From CALAMD01 sp035301345 (lineage in GTDB: Bacteria; Bacillota; Bacilli; Bacillales; Amphibacillaceae): 64,000 bases of DNA. The first letter of the stretch is position 1, and each line of letters opens with the position of its first letter. Position numbers and translations under genes: made by a program. The notes beneath the pieces were generated by a model. It worked only from the letters and a program-made list of their open reading frames with translations, was not told the origin of the DNA and did not search any database. Location of the stretch: positions 73,203 through 137,202 of the forward strand of contig DATGUM010000037.1 of assembly GCA_035301345.1 (NCBI GenBank), given 5' to 3'. Positions 44,149-52,073 of this stretch are shown in pieces.

Positions 44149-45816
44149 ATGAAATTCGTTAAAAATGATCAAACAGCTGTATTTGCTTTAGGTGGCTTAG
44201 GAGAAATAGGGAAAAACACGTACGGCATTCAATTTCAAGATGAAATTATTTTAATTGATGCTGGAATTAAATTCCCAGAAGACGAACTTCTCGGAATCGA
44301 TTACGTTATTCCTGACTATAGCTACCTCATTCAAAATGAAAATAAAATAAAAGGATTATTTATCACACACGGTCATGAAGACCATATTGGTGGTATTCCT
44401 TATCTGCTTAAAGAAATTAATGTGCCCATTTATGCTGGAAAGCTCGCTATCGGATTAATTAGAAATAAGTTAGAAGAACACGGTTTATTAAGAAGTGCAA
44501 AGTTACACACGATTTCAGAAGACGATATAATAAAGTTCCGCAAAACATCTGTTAGTTTTTACCGAACAACACATAGTATCCCTGATGCTTACGGGGTTGT
44601 TGTAAAAACGCCTCCAGGAAACATCGTTCATACGGGGGATTTCAAATTTGACTTTACGCCAGTCGGTGAACCAGCTGACATTGCGCGAATGGCTCAAATT
44701 GGTGAAGAAGGTGTTCTCTGTCTACTTTCTGATAGTACGAACAGTGAGGTACCTGGATTTACCCTTTCAGAACAAGTTGTTGGAGGAAATATTAATGATA
44801 TTTTCACAAAAACAGATGGTAGATTAATATTTGCGACATTTGCCTCAAATATTTACCGATTACAGCAAGTCGTTGAAGCTGCTGTTAGAAACAATCGTAA
44901 AATCGCTGTCTTTGGTAGAAGCATGGAGTCTTCCATCTCAATCGGTCAAGAACTTGGGTATATCCAAGCGCCGAAGGATACTTTCATCGATACAAACCAA
45001 ATCAATCGTTTGCCAGCTCATGAAGTAACTATTTTATGTACAGGTTCACAAGGGGAGCCAATGGCTGCATTATCAAGAATCGCTAACGGTACACACCGTC
45101 AAATCCAGATTCATCCAGATGATACAGTTGTTTTCTCTTCTTCTCCAATCCCAGGTAATAACGTAAGTGTTAGCCGTATTATTAACCAACTAACACGTTC
45201 TGGTGCAGAAGTTATTCATGGATCGTTAAGCAATATTCATACATCTGGTCACGGGAGCCAAGAAGAACAGAAGTTAATGTTACGATTAATGAAGCCAAAA
45301 TTCTTCATGCCTATTCACGGTGAACATAGCATGTTAGTTGAACATACGAAGTTAGCTAACGCATGTGACGTGCCATTTGACCATTCATTTGTTATGGATA
45401 ATGGAGACGTATTAGCTTTAGGTAAAGATACAGCCGCTGTTGCAGGAAAAATCCCTTCAAGCTCTATTTATGTAGATGGTAGCGGTATTGGTGATATCGG
45501 AAATATCGTTTTACGAGACCGCCGCATTTTATCTGAAGAAGGATTAGTCGTTGTCGTCGTAAGCATTGACATGAAGAACTTCAAAATTGCGTCAGGACCA
45601 GATATTATCTCACGTGGATTTGTTTACATGAGAGAATCTGAAGACCTGATTAATGATGCTCAGAAGCTTGTTTCAGCTCATTTAGCAAAAGTAATGGACC
45701 GCAAAACGACACAGTGGTCTGAGATAAAAAATGAAATTACAGACACGATTGCGCCGTTCCTCTATGAGAAAACGAAGCGTCGTCCGATGATTTTACCAAT
45801 CATTATGGAAGTTTAA
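44149..45816 (+). CDS. rnjA: Ribonuclease J1
   Basis: Metallo-beta-lactamase-type 5' exonuclease and endonuclease central to mRNA turnover in Firmicutes. The zinc motif THGHEDH covers H74, H76, D78 and H79; GDFKFD and the later HTSGHGSQEE complete the beta-CASP fold. I start it at the ATG at 44149 (555 aa, MKFVKND); an upstream in-frame ATG lies inside rpoY. RNase J2 is not in the window. Confidence 0.97.
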   Translation: MKFVKNDQTAVFALGGLGEIGKNTYGIQFQDEIILIDAGIKFPEDELLGIDYVIPDYSYLIQNENKIKGLFITHGHEDHIGGIPYLLKEINVPIYAGKLAIGLIRNKLEEHGLLRSAKLHTISEDDIIKFRKTSVSFYRTTHSIPDAYGVVVKTPPGNIVHTGDFKFDFTPVGEPADIARMAQIGEEGVLCLLSDSTNSEVPGFTLSEQVVGGNINDIFTKTDGRLIFATFASNIYRLQQVVEAAVRNNRKIAVFGRSMESSISIGQELGYIQAPKDTFIDTNQINRLPAHEVTILCTGSQGEPMAALSRIANGTHRQIQIHPDDTVVFSSSPIPGNNVSVSRIINQLTRSGAEVIHGSLSNIHTSGHGSQEEQKLMLRLMKPKFFMPIHGEHSMLVEHTKLANACDVPFDHSFVMDNGDVLALGKDTAAVAGKIPSSSIYVDGSGIGDIGNIVLRDRRILSEEGLVVVVVSIDMKNFKIASGPDIISRGFVYMRESEDLINDAQKLVSAHLAKVMDRKTTQWSEIKNEITDTIAPFLYEKTKRRPMILPIIMEV

Positions 45817-45827
45817 TTCATAAAAAT

Positions 45828-45888
45828 AAAGACGTTAGTCGAAAAGGTACACTCGAAACTTGTGAGTGCCTATCGACTAACGTCTTTT
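45828..45888. terminator. Bidirectional terminator between rnjA and ktrC
   Basis: AAAGACGTTAGTCG (45828-45841) pairs perfectly with CGACTAACGTCTTT (45874-45887), with an inner stem around ACTC/GAGT. T-runs occur on both sides, between converging genes. Confidence 0.9.
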
Positions 45889-45893
45889 TATAT

Positions 45894-46577
45894 TTAACCA
45901 ACATATTTATCATCGTCCGTAATAACAACTTTCTTTTCAAATATGGATAAATCCTCATCTGAACCAATCAAAATTAAAATATCGTCTGCTGCAATTTTCT
46001 CACTAGCCATCGGTGAAACATTCATGTCAGCATCCCGTTTAATAGCGATGACGTTACATCCATATTTAGCACGTACATCTAAATCCATTAAAGTTTTACC
46101 AATCATTTTCTCGCTCGCTTTAATTTCAACAATACTATGTTCATCTGAGAGTTCTAAATAATCCAATATATTATTAGAAATGATACTATGGGCAATTCGT
46201 CTTCCCATGTCACGCTCAGGGTGTACGACTTGATTTGCTCCAATTTTTTTAAGTATTTTCCCGTGATAATGACTTTGCGCTTTAACAGTTATTTTTTTAA
46301 TACCTAATTCGGATAAGATCATCGTCGTTAATATACTCGCTTGAATGTCGTCTCCAATCGCAACAATCACGTGATCAATATTCGTAATACCTATATCCTT
46401 AAGTGTATACTCATCAGTTGCGTCAGCTAGTATCGCGTAGGAAGCAACGTCTTTATATTCATTTATTCGATCTTCATCTTGGTCAATTGCAATGACTTGC
46501 ATGCCTTCTTGTGCCAATTCATGTAAAATACTCGCACCGAATCGACCTAATCCTATAACTGCAAATTCACGCTTCAT
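45894..46577 (-). CDS. ktrC: Ktr potassium uptake regulatory subunit (KtrA/KtrC type)
   Basis: Cytosolic RCK protein that gates KtrB/KtrD channels. N-terminal Rossmann RCK_N (VIGLGRFGASILHEL, then VIAIDQDEDRI and ILADATDE) and a C-terminal RCK_C domain from about residue 140. RCK_C domains of KtrA/KtrC bind c-di-AMP. I use the ATG at 46577 after GGGGG (227 aa); the longer frame lacks a site. Position beside rnjA matches ktrC of B. subtilis. A matching membrane subunit lies at 54.5 kb. Confidence 0.92.
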   Translation of the reverse strand: MKREFAVIGLGRFGASILHELAQEGMQVIAIDQDEDRINEYKDVASYAILADATDEYTLKDIGITNIDHVIVAIGDDIQASILTTMILSELGIKKITVKAQSHYHGKILKKIGANQVVHPERDMGRRIAHSIISNNILDYLELSDEHSIVEIKASEKMIGKTLMDLDVRAKYGCNVIAIKRDADMNVSPMASEKIAADDILILIGSDEDLSIFEKKVVITDDDKYVG

Positions 46578-46650
46578 TTTTATTCCCCCACACTTACTCA
46601 ATCGTTTAAAATGATTTTCGCATATGTAGAAACTGATGTAAAGACAATTA

Positions 46651-46680
46651 AAAAAAGACTGACCATTATGATTAGTCAGC
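46651..46680 (-). terminator. Terminator after the ykuV-type gene
   Basis: On the minus strand CTGACTAAT pairs with ATGGTCAG (one wobble) and is followed by TCTTTTTT. Confidence 0.8.
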
Positions 46681-46690
46681 CTTTCGTTAA

Positions 46691-47134
46691 TTATTCACCT
46701 AAAACACGATTAACGCGTTTTTCTAACATTTTCATGCCGCCATCTCCAGCTTGGAAATGTCTTAATTGCCCTTCTTTATCAAATACGTAGTATGCTGGAA
46801 CGTGCTCATTTGCAAAAGCATCTGTTAAAGCATGTGTATTATCTACAAAAATTGGCTGTGTAATATCATGTTCTGCTGCAACTTCTACTACTTGATCAAC
46901 GTCTAAGTCTTTTTCAGAACGTGGCATATGAACTGCGATAACGTTTAACTTATCTTTATAATCATCGCGGAATATATTAATGTTTGGCATTGCATTTTTA
47001 CATAATTCACAACTGACAGACCAATAGTGGAATAATGTCGGCTTTTCTCCAACTAAGTCTTCCTTTTTAATCGGATCACTGTTTAACCACTTTGTTGCTC
47101 CATCTAATTCTGGCATTTGATCTCTTAGTCTCAT
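46691..47134 (-). CDS. ykuV: Cytosolic thioredoxin-like thiol-disulfide oxidoreductase (YkuV type)
   Basis: A 147-aa TlpA/ResA-like thioredoxin fold without signal peptide or membrane anchor. The redox pair is C42xxC45 (SCELCKNAMP), followed by a cis-Pro loop (VPAYYVFD). The sequence is very close to B. subtilis YkuV as I recall it (MPRSEKDLD, QPIFVDNTHALTDAF). It is next to a YkuU peroxiredoxin, which suggests it serves as that enzyme's reductant or in a similar thiol relay. Confidence 0.9.
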   Translation of the reverse strand: MRLRDQMPELDGATKWLNSDPIKKEDLVGEKPTLFHYWSVSCELCKNAMPNINIFRDDYKDKLNVIAVHMPRSEKDLDVDQVVEVAAEHDITQPIFVDNTHALTDAFANEHVPAYYVFDKEGQLRHFQAGDGGMKMLEKRVNRVLGE

Positions 47135-47160
47135 AGCAATTCCTCCTAGTAGAATGAAAG

Positions 47161-47185
47161 AGAGCTGAACACATTGCTCAGCTCT
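47161..47185 (-). terminator. Terminator between the peroxiredoxin and ykuV genes
   Basis: AGAGCTGA pairs with TCAGCTCT, followed on the minus strand by CTTTC. The T-tract is weak, so some readthrough into ykuV is likely. Confidence 0.65.
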
Positions 47186-47215
47186 TCTTCCTTATAATCA
47201 TCTATCTATCGTTAA

Positions 47216-47782
47216 TTATAGAGTTTCTTGACCTGGCTTCCAGTTTGCAGGGCATAATCCACCTGTTTGAAGAGCTTGTAATACACGTAATGTTTCATCT
47301 ACGTCACGACCAATGTTATTGTGGAATACTGTTTGGTACATGAGTTCACCTTCTGGGCTAATGATGAATAGTCCACGTAAAGCGATACCTTCGTCTTCGA
47401 TTAAAACACCGTAATCTTTTGCTACTTGGTGATTTGTATCTGCAGCTAATGGATAAGCTAACTCACCTAAACCATTATCATCACGTGATGTGTTAATCCA
47501 AGCTTTGTGCGTATGGATTGTATCTGTTGATACACCAATAACTTCTGCATCTAAATCTTCAAACTCATCATATCTATCTGACATTGCAGTGATTTCTGTT
47601 GGACATACGAACGTGAAGTCCATTGGATAGAAGAATAGTACAGTCCATTTATCTTCTTTCATAATTTCATCTAAGCTTACTTTACCAAATTCTTTATTTG
47701 GCATAACTGCTTCCATTTCAAATTTTGGTGCTTGTTCAGCTACCATTCTTTTTACTTTAGTTACAATATTCTTTTCTACCAC
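47216..47782 (-). CDS. ykuU: 2-Cys peroxiredoxin (YkuU type)
   Basis: Thiol peroxidase that reduces H2O2, organic peroxides or peroxynitrite. Peroxidatic C60 in FYPMDFTFVCPTE and resolving Cys in GGLCPANW near the end. The full-length sequence is close to B. subtilis YkuU. The likely start is GTG at 47782, 8 nt after GGAGG (188 aa); an internal ATG would give the family's usual shorter N-terminus. A possible PerR box lies about 85 nt upstream. Confidence 0.92.
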   Translation of the reverse strand: MVEKNIVTKVKRMVAEQAPKFEMEAVMPNKEFGKVSLDEIMKEDKWTVLFFYPMDFTFVCPTEITAMSDRYDEFEDLDAEVIGVSTDTIHTHKAWINTSRDDNGLGELAYPLAADTNHQVAKDYGVLIEDEGIALRGLFIISPEGELMYQTVFHNNIGRDVDETLRVLQALQTGGLCPANWKPGQETL

Positions 47783-47865
47783 GTAAAAAACCTCCATATA
47801 TATTTACTTTATTTCCAACTCCAAATATTATTATAAGAGACATTCTAATTTAAGTCAATGTTAAA

Positions 47866-47880
47866 TTAGAATTAATATAA
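47866..47880. promoter_or_regulatory. Candidate PerR box upstream of the peroxiredoxin gene
   Basis: TTAGAATTAATATAA matches TTATAATNATTATAA at 12 or more of 14 defined positions. An 11-bp inverted repeat (ATTCTAATTTA / TAAATTAGAAT, 47842-47872) overlaps it. PerR commonly controls peroxidases in Bacillus. AT-richness raises the chance of a random match. Confidence 0.4.
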
Positions 47881-48014
47881 AAAGAACATAAATTTGTCAC
47901 ATATTACAATTTAATGACGTCAACCATTAGCTTACATGCGAGTGAACACTCTCTTTATTTCTGATTAATTTATTTGCTTATTAATGAGAAACTATTCTTA
48001 ATTTTATCTCTAAT

Positions 48015-48045
48015 TGAAAAAGCAGCTAGTATTCGACTAGCTGCT
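48015..48045 (-). terminator. Terminator after darB
   Basis: AGCAGCTAGT and ACTAGCTGCT are perfect complements with a 5-nt loop; the minus strand continues TTTTC. It lies 15 nt past the darB stop. Confidence 0.88.
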
Positions 48046-48059
48046 TCTCTCATTTATTA

Positions 48060-48506
48060 TTATTTTTTAGATCGATATAAATCCTTTTGTAATTCTTTAA
48101 GTATTGCTCGTCTCGTTAAAATTCCGTCGAATACTCCTTCTTCATCAGCAACACAAATAAATGGAGAATTAATAACAGCTTTGAGCCCCGAAAGAAAGTT
48201 ATCCTTTCTTGTTAAAATATGAATGTCATCACGCATAACTTCTTTCACTTGTTTATTAGATAATATTTCCGTTTCAAATCGTTCTAACCCTAAAATTTGA
48301 TCCAAAATAATCGTCTTCCCTATCATCCCAACGAGCTTGTAATCTTGATCAAGTACAGGAACTGCTGAATACCCAGATTTAACTAAAACTAATAATGCAT
48401 GCTCTAGTGGGTTATTTAACTGTACGTGTGCAACCTTCTCTGCTGGTATCATTAAATCATCAACTAAAATATCAGTTAACTGCTTTTCTTCCCGTGTCAT
48501 ACTCAT
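48060..48506 (-). CDS. darB: CBS-domain c-di-AMP receptor (DarB/CbpB, YkuL)
   Basis: A 148-aa protein made of two CBS domains. The segment AEKVAHVQLNNPLEHALLVLVKSGYSAVPVLD matches YkuL of B. subtilis, which binds c-di-AMP and, when free, stimulates the (p)ppGpp synthetase Rel and pyruvate carboxylase. I use the ATG at 48506, 9 nt after AAGGAG; the longer frame to 48578 lacks one. The window also encodes pyc and Ktr subunits, other known c-di-AMP targets. Confidence 0.85.
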   Translation of the reverse strand: MSMTREEKQLTDILVDDLMIPAEKVAHVQLNNPLEHALLVLVKSGYSAVPVLDQDYKLVGMIGKTIILDQILGLERFETEILSNKQVKEVMRDDIHILTRKDNFLSGLKAVINSPFICVADEEGVFDGILTRRAILKELQKDLYRSKK

Positions 48507-48767
48507 GACTAAGCGCTCCTTTTCAATCACTCCCGGTAAAATAAAACTACCATATACAAAAGGAGTTATATTTGACAATCTTTAAACTCTTTACATATAG
48601 TCTACCATAATTCACTTAAAAATTTCACTTGTATGCATTTTTATATTTTTGATTCAACTAATATGATGATTTTTCATTTATTTAATAGATTATATATTTT
48701 TTCCGTGTAAAATAGTAACAGAGTACTTATAATAAGTAATAACATTAATGAAAGACGGTGGCTTTAT

Positions 48768-48944
48768 ATGGAAAAACAAAAAAATGTAGCATCCTTTGAG
48801 AAACTTTATCGTTTACTTAACTACTATTATGAAAACAGAGATCAACCCGTTGAAAGTAATTTTGACTTCTTTAAAGAAGTGGAAGCTCTCTGCTTAGAAT
48901 TACAATTAGACTTTGAAACATTTAAGAAAACATTCCACTTATAA
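48768..48944 (+). CDS. Small hypothetical protein (58 aa)
   Basis: A short, acidic frame starting MEKQKNVASF with two Tyr/Phe-rich helical segments (LYRLLNYYYE, DFFKEVEALCLELQLDFETFKK). GGTGG precedes the ATG. It lies 24 nt before ykuE on the same strand and may be cotranscribed with it. I do not recognise a named family, although small genes of this size lie near ykuL in B. subtilis. Confidence 0.55.
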   Translation: MEKQKNVASFEKLYRLLNYYYENRDQPVESNFDFFKEVEALCLELQLDFETFKKTFHL

Positions 48945-48967
48945 TTATTGTTAGAAAGGTTGTACGT

Positions 48968-49819
48968 ATGATGAATCGAAGATCGTTTCTTAAATATACA
49001 TTAAGTACATTATCTGTCATCGCTGCAAGTGGCGGGCTTTATTATTATGCACACAAAATAGAACCAGCTTCCTTACACGTTAAACGTAACGATATTCATT
49101 CAAAGAACATTCCTACAGCCTTTCATGACTTTAAAGTTGTTCAAATATCGGATACGCATCTCGGCTTTCAATATACTGTGAAACAATTCAAACAAATGTG
49201 TATAGAGGTAAACAAACTAAACCCCGACATTGTCGTCTTTACTGGTGACCTCATTGACAAACCCCACACGTTCAAAACGGATCCAACAATGATTGATGCT
49301 CTACATTCAATTAAAACGAATCACGGGAAGTTTTGGGTTTACGGTAATCATGACCACGGCGGGAACGGAACAAAGCAAATTACAGACCTCATGGACCGTG
49401 CTGATTTTAAGTTGGTAAACAATAGTCATTCTGCCATCAAAATTAATAATGAACAAATCATTGTCGCAGGTATTGATGATGCGTCTTTAGGAAAACCTAG
49501 TTTAGAAGAAGCGTTCCAACACGTTGATCAAGATGATTTTTCAATTCTATTGTCTCATGCACCGGATTATGCTGATTTCGCTAAAGACTTTCCAGTGGAC
49601 GTCCAATTATCTGGACATAGCCACGGCGGTCAAGTACGTCTACCGTTTATCGGTCATTTATATACCCCAAAATACGCAAAGAAATATGTTAACGGGGCTT
49701 ATGACATAACCGATCGATTAAAGTTGATCGTTAGTAAAGGTATCGGAACAACTCGTATGCCTTTTCGTTTCCTATGCAAACCCGAAATAAACGTAGTAAC
49801 ATTAAAACGACAAAAATAA
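48968..49819 (+). CDS. ykuE: Tat-exported metallophosphoesterase (YkuE type)
   Basis: A 283-aa calcineurin-like phosphoesterase with a twin-arginine signal (MNRRSFLKYTLSTL, then a hydrophobic stretch). Metal and catalytic motifs: SDTHLG, GDLID, YGNHDH and SGHSHGGQ. B. subtilis YkuE is a Tat substrate exported by TatAyCy and attached to the wall. The physiological substrate is unknown. It is followed by ykyB. Confidence 0.9.
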   Translation: MMNRRSFLKYTLSTLSVIAASGGLYYYAHKIEPASLHVKRNDIHSKNIPTAFHDFKVVQISDTHLGFQYTVKQFKQMCIEVNKLNPDIVVFTGDLIDKPHTFKTDPTMIDALHSIKTNHGKFWVYGNHDHGGNGTKQITDLMDRADFKLVNNSHSAIKINNEQIIVAGIDDASLGKPSLEEAFQHVDQDDFSILLSHAPDYADFAKDFPVDVQLSGHSHGGQVRLPFIGHLYTPKYAKKYVNGAYDITDRLKLIVSKGIGTTRMPFRFLCKPEINVVTLKRQK

Positions 49820-49855
49820 CAATTACAATGAACTATATAGAAAGAGGTGAATAAA

Positions 49856-50320
49856 ATGACAACAGACTTATCGACAAAAAGTATTGCTCAAGCCATCTTT
49901 ATTATTAATAAACATGCGAAAACCGCACCTGAACCAAAACATTTATATACGATTAAAAAACGAGCAATTAATAAACTATTAAAAGAAAAACGTTGTAAGA
50001 AAATTGGTTTACACTTTTCAAATCACCCTAAGTTAAGCCATCAACACTCTACTTTACTCGTAAAAGTAGACAATTATTACTTCCATATTCTCCCAAAGAG
50101 ACATGATTTTAAAACACTTGATCACCTCGGTAAACTAGCCGATACTTATCGAAACCCTCCGACACGAATGGCTTTATCAAAAGCGAAACAAATTGTATAT
50201 AAATATATCAATTGGAAGCCTAACGTCAGCAAAAAGAAAGCAACTAATCAATCATCTTACTTTATTCCTTCATCGCTCGGTAAATTTAGTTGGAATGAAA
50301 GCAAAAAATATCGGCATTAA
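49856..50320 (+). CDS. ykyB: YkyB-family protein
   Basis: A 154-aa basic protein. The segments AIFIINKHAKTAPEPKHLYTIKK and LHFSNHPKLSHQHSTLLVKVDNYYFHI match the YkyB family of Bacillus, function unknown. I use the ATG at 49856 after AGAGGTG; the earlier in-frame GTG overlaps that site. It lies 36 nt after ykuE and is likely cotranscribed. Confidence 0.8.
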   Translation: MTTDLSTKSIAQAIFIINKHAKTAPEPKHLYTIKKRAINKLLKEKRCKKIGLHFSNHPKLSHQHSTLLVKVDNYYFHILPKRHDFKTLDHLGKLADTYRNPPTRMALSKAKQIVYKYINWKPNVSKKKATNQSSYFIPSSLGKFSWNESKKYRH

Positions 50321-50370
50321 GTTCGATGAACGACTTTCCTTCACAAAGTGTTAACAGTTCTCACATTTAG

Positions 50371-50404
50371 TCATTGTTTTGTGATACGAATCACAGAACA
50401 ATGA
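50371..50404 (+). promoter_or_regulatory. Fnr box and promoter upstream of scdA
   Basis: TGTGA-N6-TCACA at 50380-50395 is a perfect Bacillus Fnr site, extended by TCATTGTT/AACAATGA into a 34-bp palindrome with one mismatch. A -10-like TAATAT at 50417-50422 places the predicted start near 50429, so the site is centred near -41.5, the class II activator position. Confidence 0.7.
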
Positions 50405-50455
50405 CATTAACCTCGTTAATATAAACGTATCATTATTATATAGGAGGTTATTTCA

Positions 50456-51148
50456 ATGAACGTATTTACTGAAGAACATACACCTGCTGAAGTCGTTAAA
50501 GCTTTTCCTCAAGCGAGTGATTTATTTAAAAATCATCGGATTGACTTTTGTTGTGGCGGTGATAAAGTTTTAAAGAAAACATTTGCTGAAGAACAGCTTG
50601 ACGCACAATCAATCTTACAATCACTTAACGATGCTTATACTAAGTGGCAAGAGACAGCAGAAGAAGCATTTGATTGGGATAGTATGCCTCTCCCAGAATT
50701 AATTGATTATATTGTAAACACACATCATAATTATTTAAGAAATGAGCTCCAACCACTAGAACAACTCGTTGAAAAAATATACAATGTTCATGGTAGCGAA
50801 CATCCACATTTAGAAAGCTTACTCATGCTTTATAAAGAATTAAAAAAAGAAATGATCGAGCATTCAGTAAAAGAAGAAATTGAAGTCTTTCCACTGATTA
50901 AACAATATACAGAACAACCTAATAAGCAATTAAGAGAAGATATTATCATTGCAAACGGTGGATTAGAAGCCGAGCACGATCACGCTGGTAACTTGCTAAA
51001 AGAAATTCGCTATATAACGAATGATTTTCAACCGCCAGAAAATGCTTGTGGATCATACCGTGTCACATATGATCGCTTAGCAGAAATGGAAGATAAAACA
51101 TTTAATCACATTCATTTAGAAAATAATGTTTTATTTAAAAATATATAA
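50456..51148 (+). CDS. scdA: Iron-sulfur cluster repair di-iron protein (ScdA/RIC/YtfE)
   Basis: A 230-aa hemerythrin-like di-iron protein that repairs Fe-S clusters damaged by nitric oxide or oxidants. The N-terminal ScdA domain has the CC pair C32-C33 (RIDFCCGG), followed by the hemerythrin fold with His residues in VNTHHNYLR, EMIEHSVKEEIEVFP, AEHDHAG and FNHIHLENNVLF. AGGAGG lies before the ATG. A perfect Fnr box upstream suggests induction under low oxygen or nitrogen-oxide stress. It is monocistronic. Confidence 0.95.
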   Translation: MNVFTEEHTPAEVVKAFPQASDLFKNHRIDFCCGGDKVLKKTFAEEQLDAQSILQSLNDAYTKWQETAEEAFDWDSMPLPELIDYIVNTHHNYLRNELQPLEQLVEKIYNVHGSEHPHLESLLMLYKELKKEMIEHSVKEEIEVFPLIKQYTEQPNKQLREDIIIANGGLEAEHDHAGNLLKEIRYITNDFQPPENACGSYRVTYDRLAEMEDKTFNHIHLENNVLFKNI

Positions 51149-51156
51149 TCACTCTT

Positions 51157-51180
51157 CCCTTCTATTCGAAGGGATTTTTT
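51157..51180 (+). terminator. Terminator after scdA
   Basis: CCCTTC pairs with GAAGGG, then ATTTTTTT on the plus strand, 9 nt past the stop codon. Confidence 0.88.
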
Positions 51181-51285
51181 TATGTGGCTGAATGAATGAG
51201 TAGATTTTTGCTAACAGCCGATATATGATAAAGATAAACGCCTCAAATGTTTGATAATAGCTAATAATGGGAAAGGAAGAGTCAG

Positions 51286-51801
51286 GTGCGCACGATAAAA
51301 CAAATGTTTTTATGGGTAAAAGTCATATTAGTTGGAGTTGTAATTGCGGTCATACTGAATCACTTTGTTTTTGCGACATCTGCCGTTGAAGGAGATAGCA
51401 TGTCCCCAACGATTGAACATGGAGAACGCGTCGTATTAAATAAAGTCATTTATATGTTTAATCAGCCAGAACGAGGTGAAGTTATTATTATTGAGCGACC
51501 GCACAAAAATTATATTAAACGAATCGTTGCACTACCTGGCGATACGATTGAAGTGGAAGATCACACATTATACATTAATGAGCAAGCATATAATGAAACA
51601 TATTTAACGACAGAAAGCATTGACAATACAGCTGATTTTGGGCCTGTTGTCATTCCAGATAATAATTATTTTGTTATGGGAGATAATCGAGCAATTAGCC
51701 AAGACAGTCGTAATGGACTTGGATTTATTAAAAAAGACGATATTATTGGGCGTTCAGAATATATTTATTACCCGTTAGAAGATAGAAAGCGAATAAAATA
51801 A
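51286..51801 (+). CDS. Type I signal peptidase
   Basis: A 171-aa membrane-anchored Ser-Lys protease that cleaves signal peptides. One N-terminal helix (about residues 9-28), the nucleophile S38 in GDSMSPT and the general base K78 in YIKRIVALPGD; the later GDNRAISQDSRNGLG box is intact. It starts at a GTG with AAAGGAAG upstream. Bacillus has several paralogues, so I give no gene symbol. Confidence 0.94.
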   Translation: MRTIKQMFLWVKVILVGVVIAVILNHFVFATSAVEGDSMSPTIEHGERVVLNKVIYMFNQPERGEVIIIERPHKNYIKRIVALPGDTIEVEDHTLYINEQAYNETYLTTESIDNTADFGPVVIPDNNYFVMGDNRAISQDSRNGLGFIKKDDIIGRSEYIYYPLEDRKRIK

Positions 51802-51805
51802 AAAA

Positions 51806-51835
51806 GACAGACAAAGTTGTCTGCCTTTTTCTTTA
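51806..51835. terminator. Terminator between the signal peptidase gene and the 27-aa gene
   Basis: CAGAC pairs with GTCTG, then CCTTTTT on the plus strand. The stem is short but the T-run is good. Confidence 0.7.
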
Positions 51836-51844
51836 TATAATATT

Positions 51845-51928
51845 TTAGCCTCGCTCATGATCAAATAAACAATACCCAATGTTTAAAACAATGAGACCCG
51901 CACAAATAATTCCAAATACAATTTCCAT
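51845..51928 (-). CDS. Single-span membrane peptide (27 aa), KdpF-like in size
   Basis: A very short frame starting MEIVFGIICAG with one hydrophobic helix and a charged end (FDHERG). AGGGGAG lies 9 nt before the ATG on the minus strand. Size and the helix followed by a short polar ERx tail resemble the KdpF accessory peptide, but no kdp genes are near. It faces the signal peptidase gene tail to tail. A stable expressed peptide is plausible but unproven. Confidence 0.5.
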   Translation of the reverse strand: MEIVFGIICAGLIVLNIGYCLFDHERG

Positions 51929-52073
51929 TAAATGACGCTCCCCTCTCAATGCATTTCTTTCAAAAAGTGTGCTTATGAATTAGTTTAATCATACCAATAT
52001 TTAATGATATAATAAAGTAAATCCATAAATTTAAATAATGAATCTTTAATTGTCTATCAAATGAGGTGATTGT

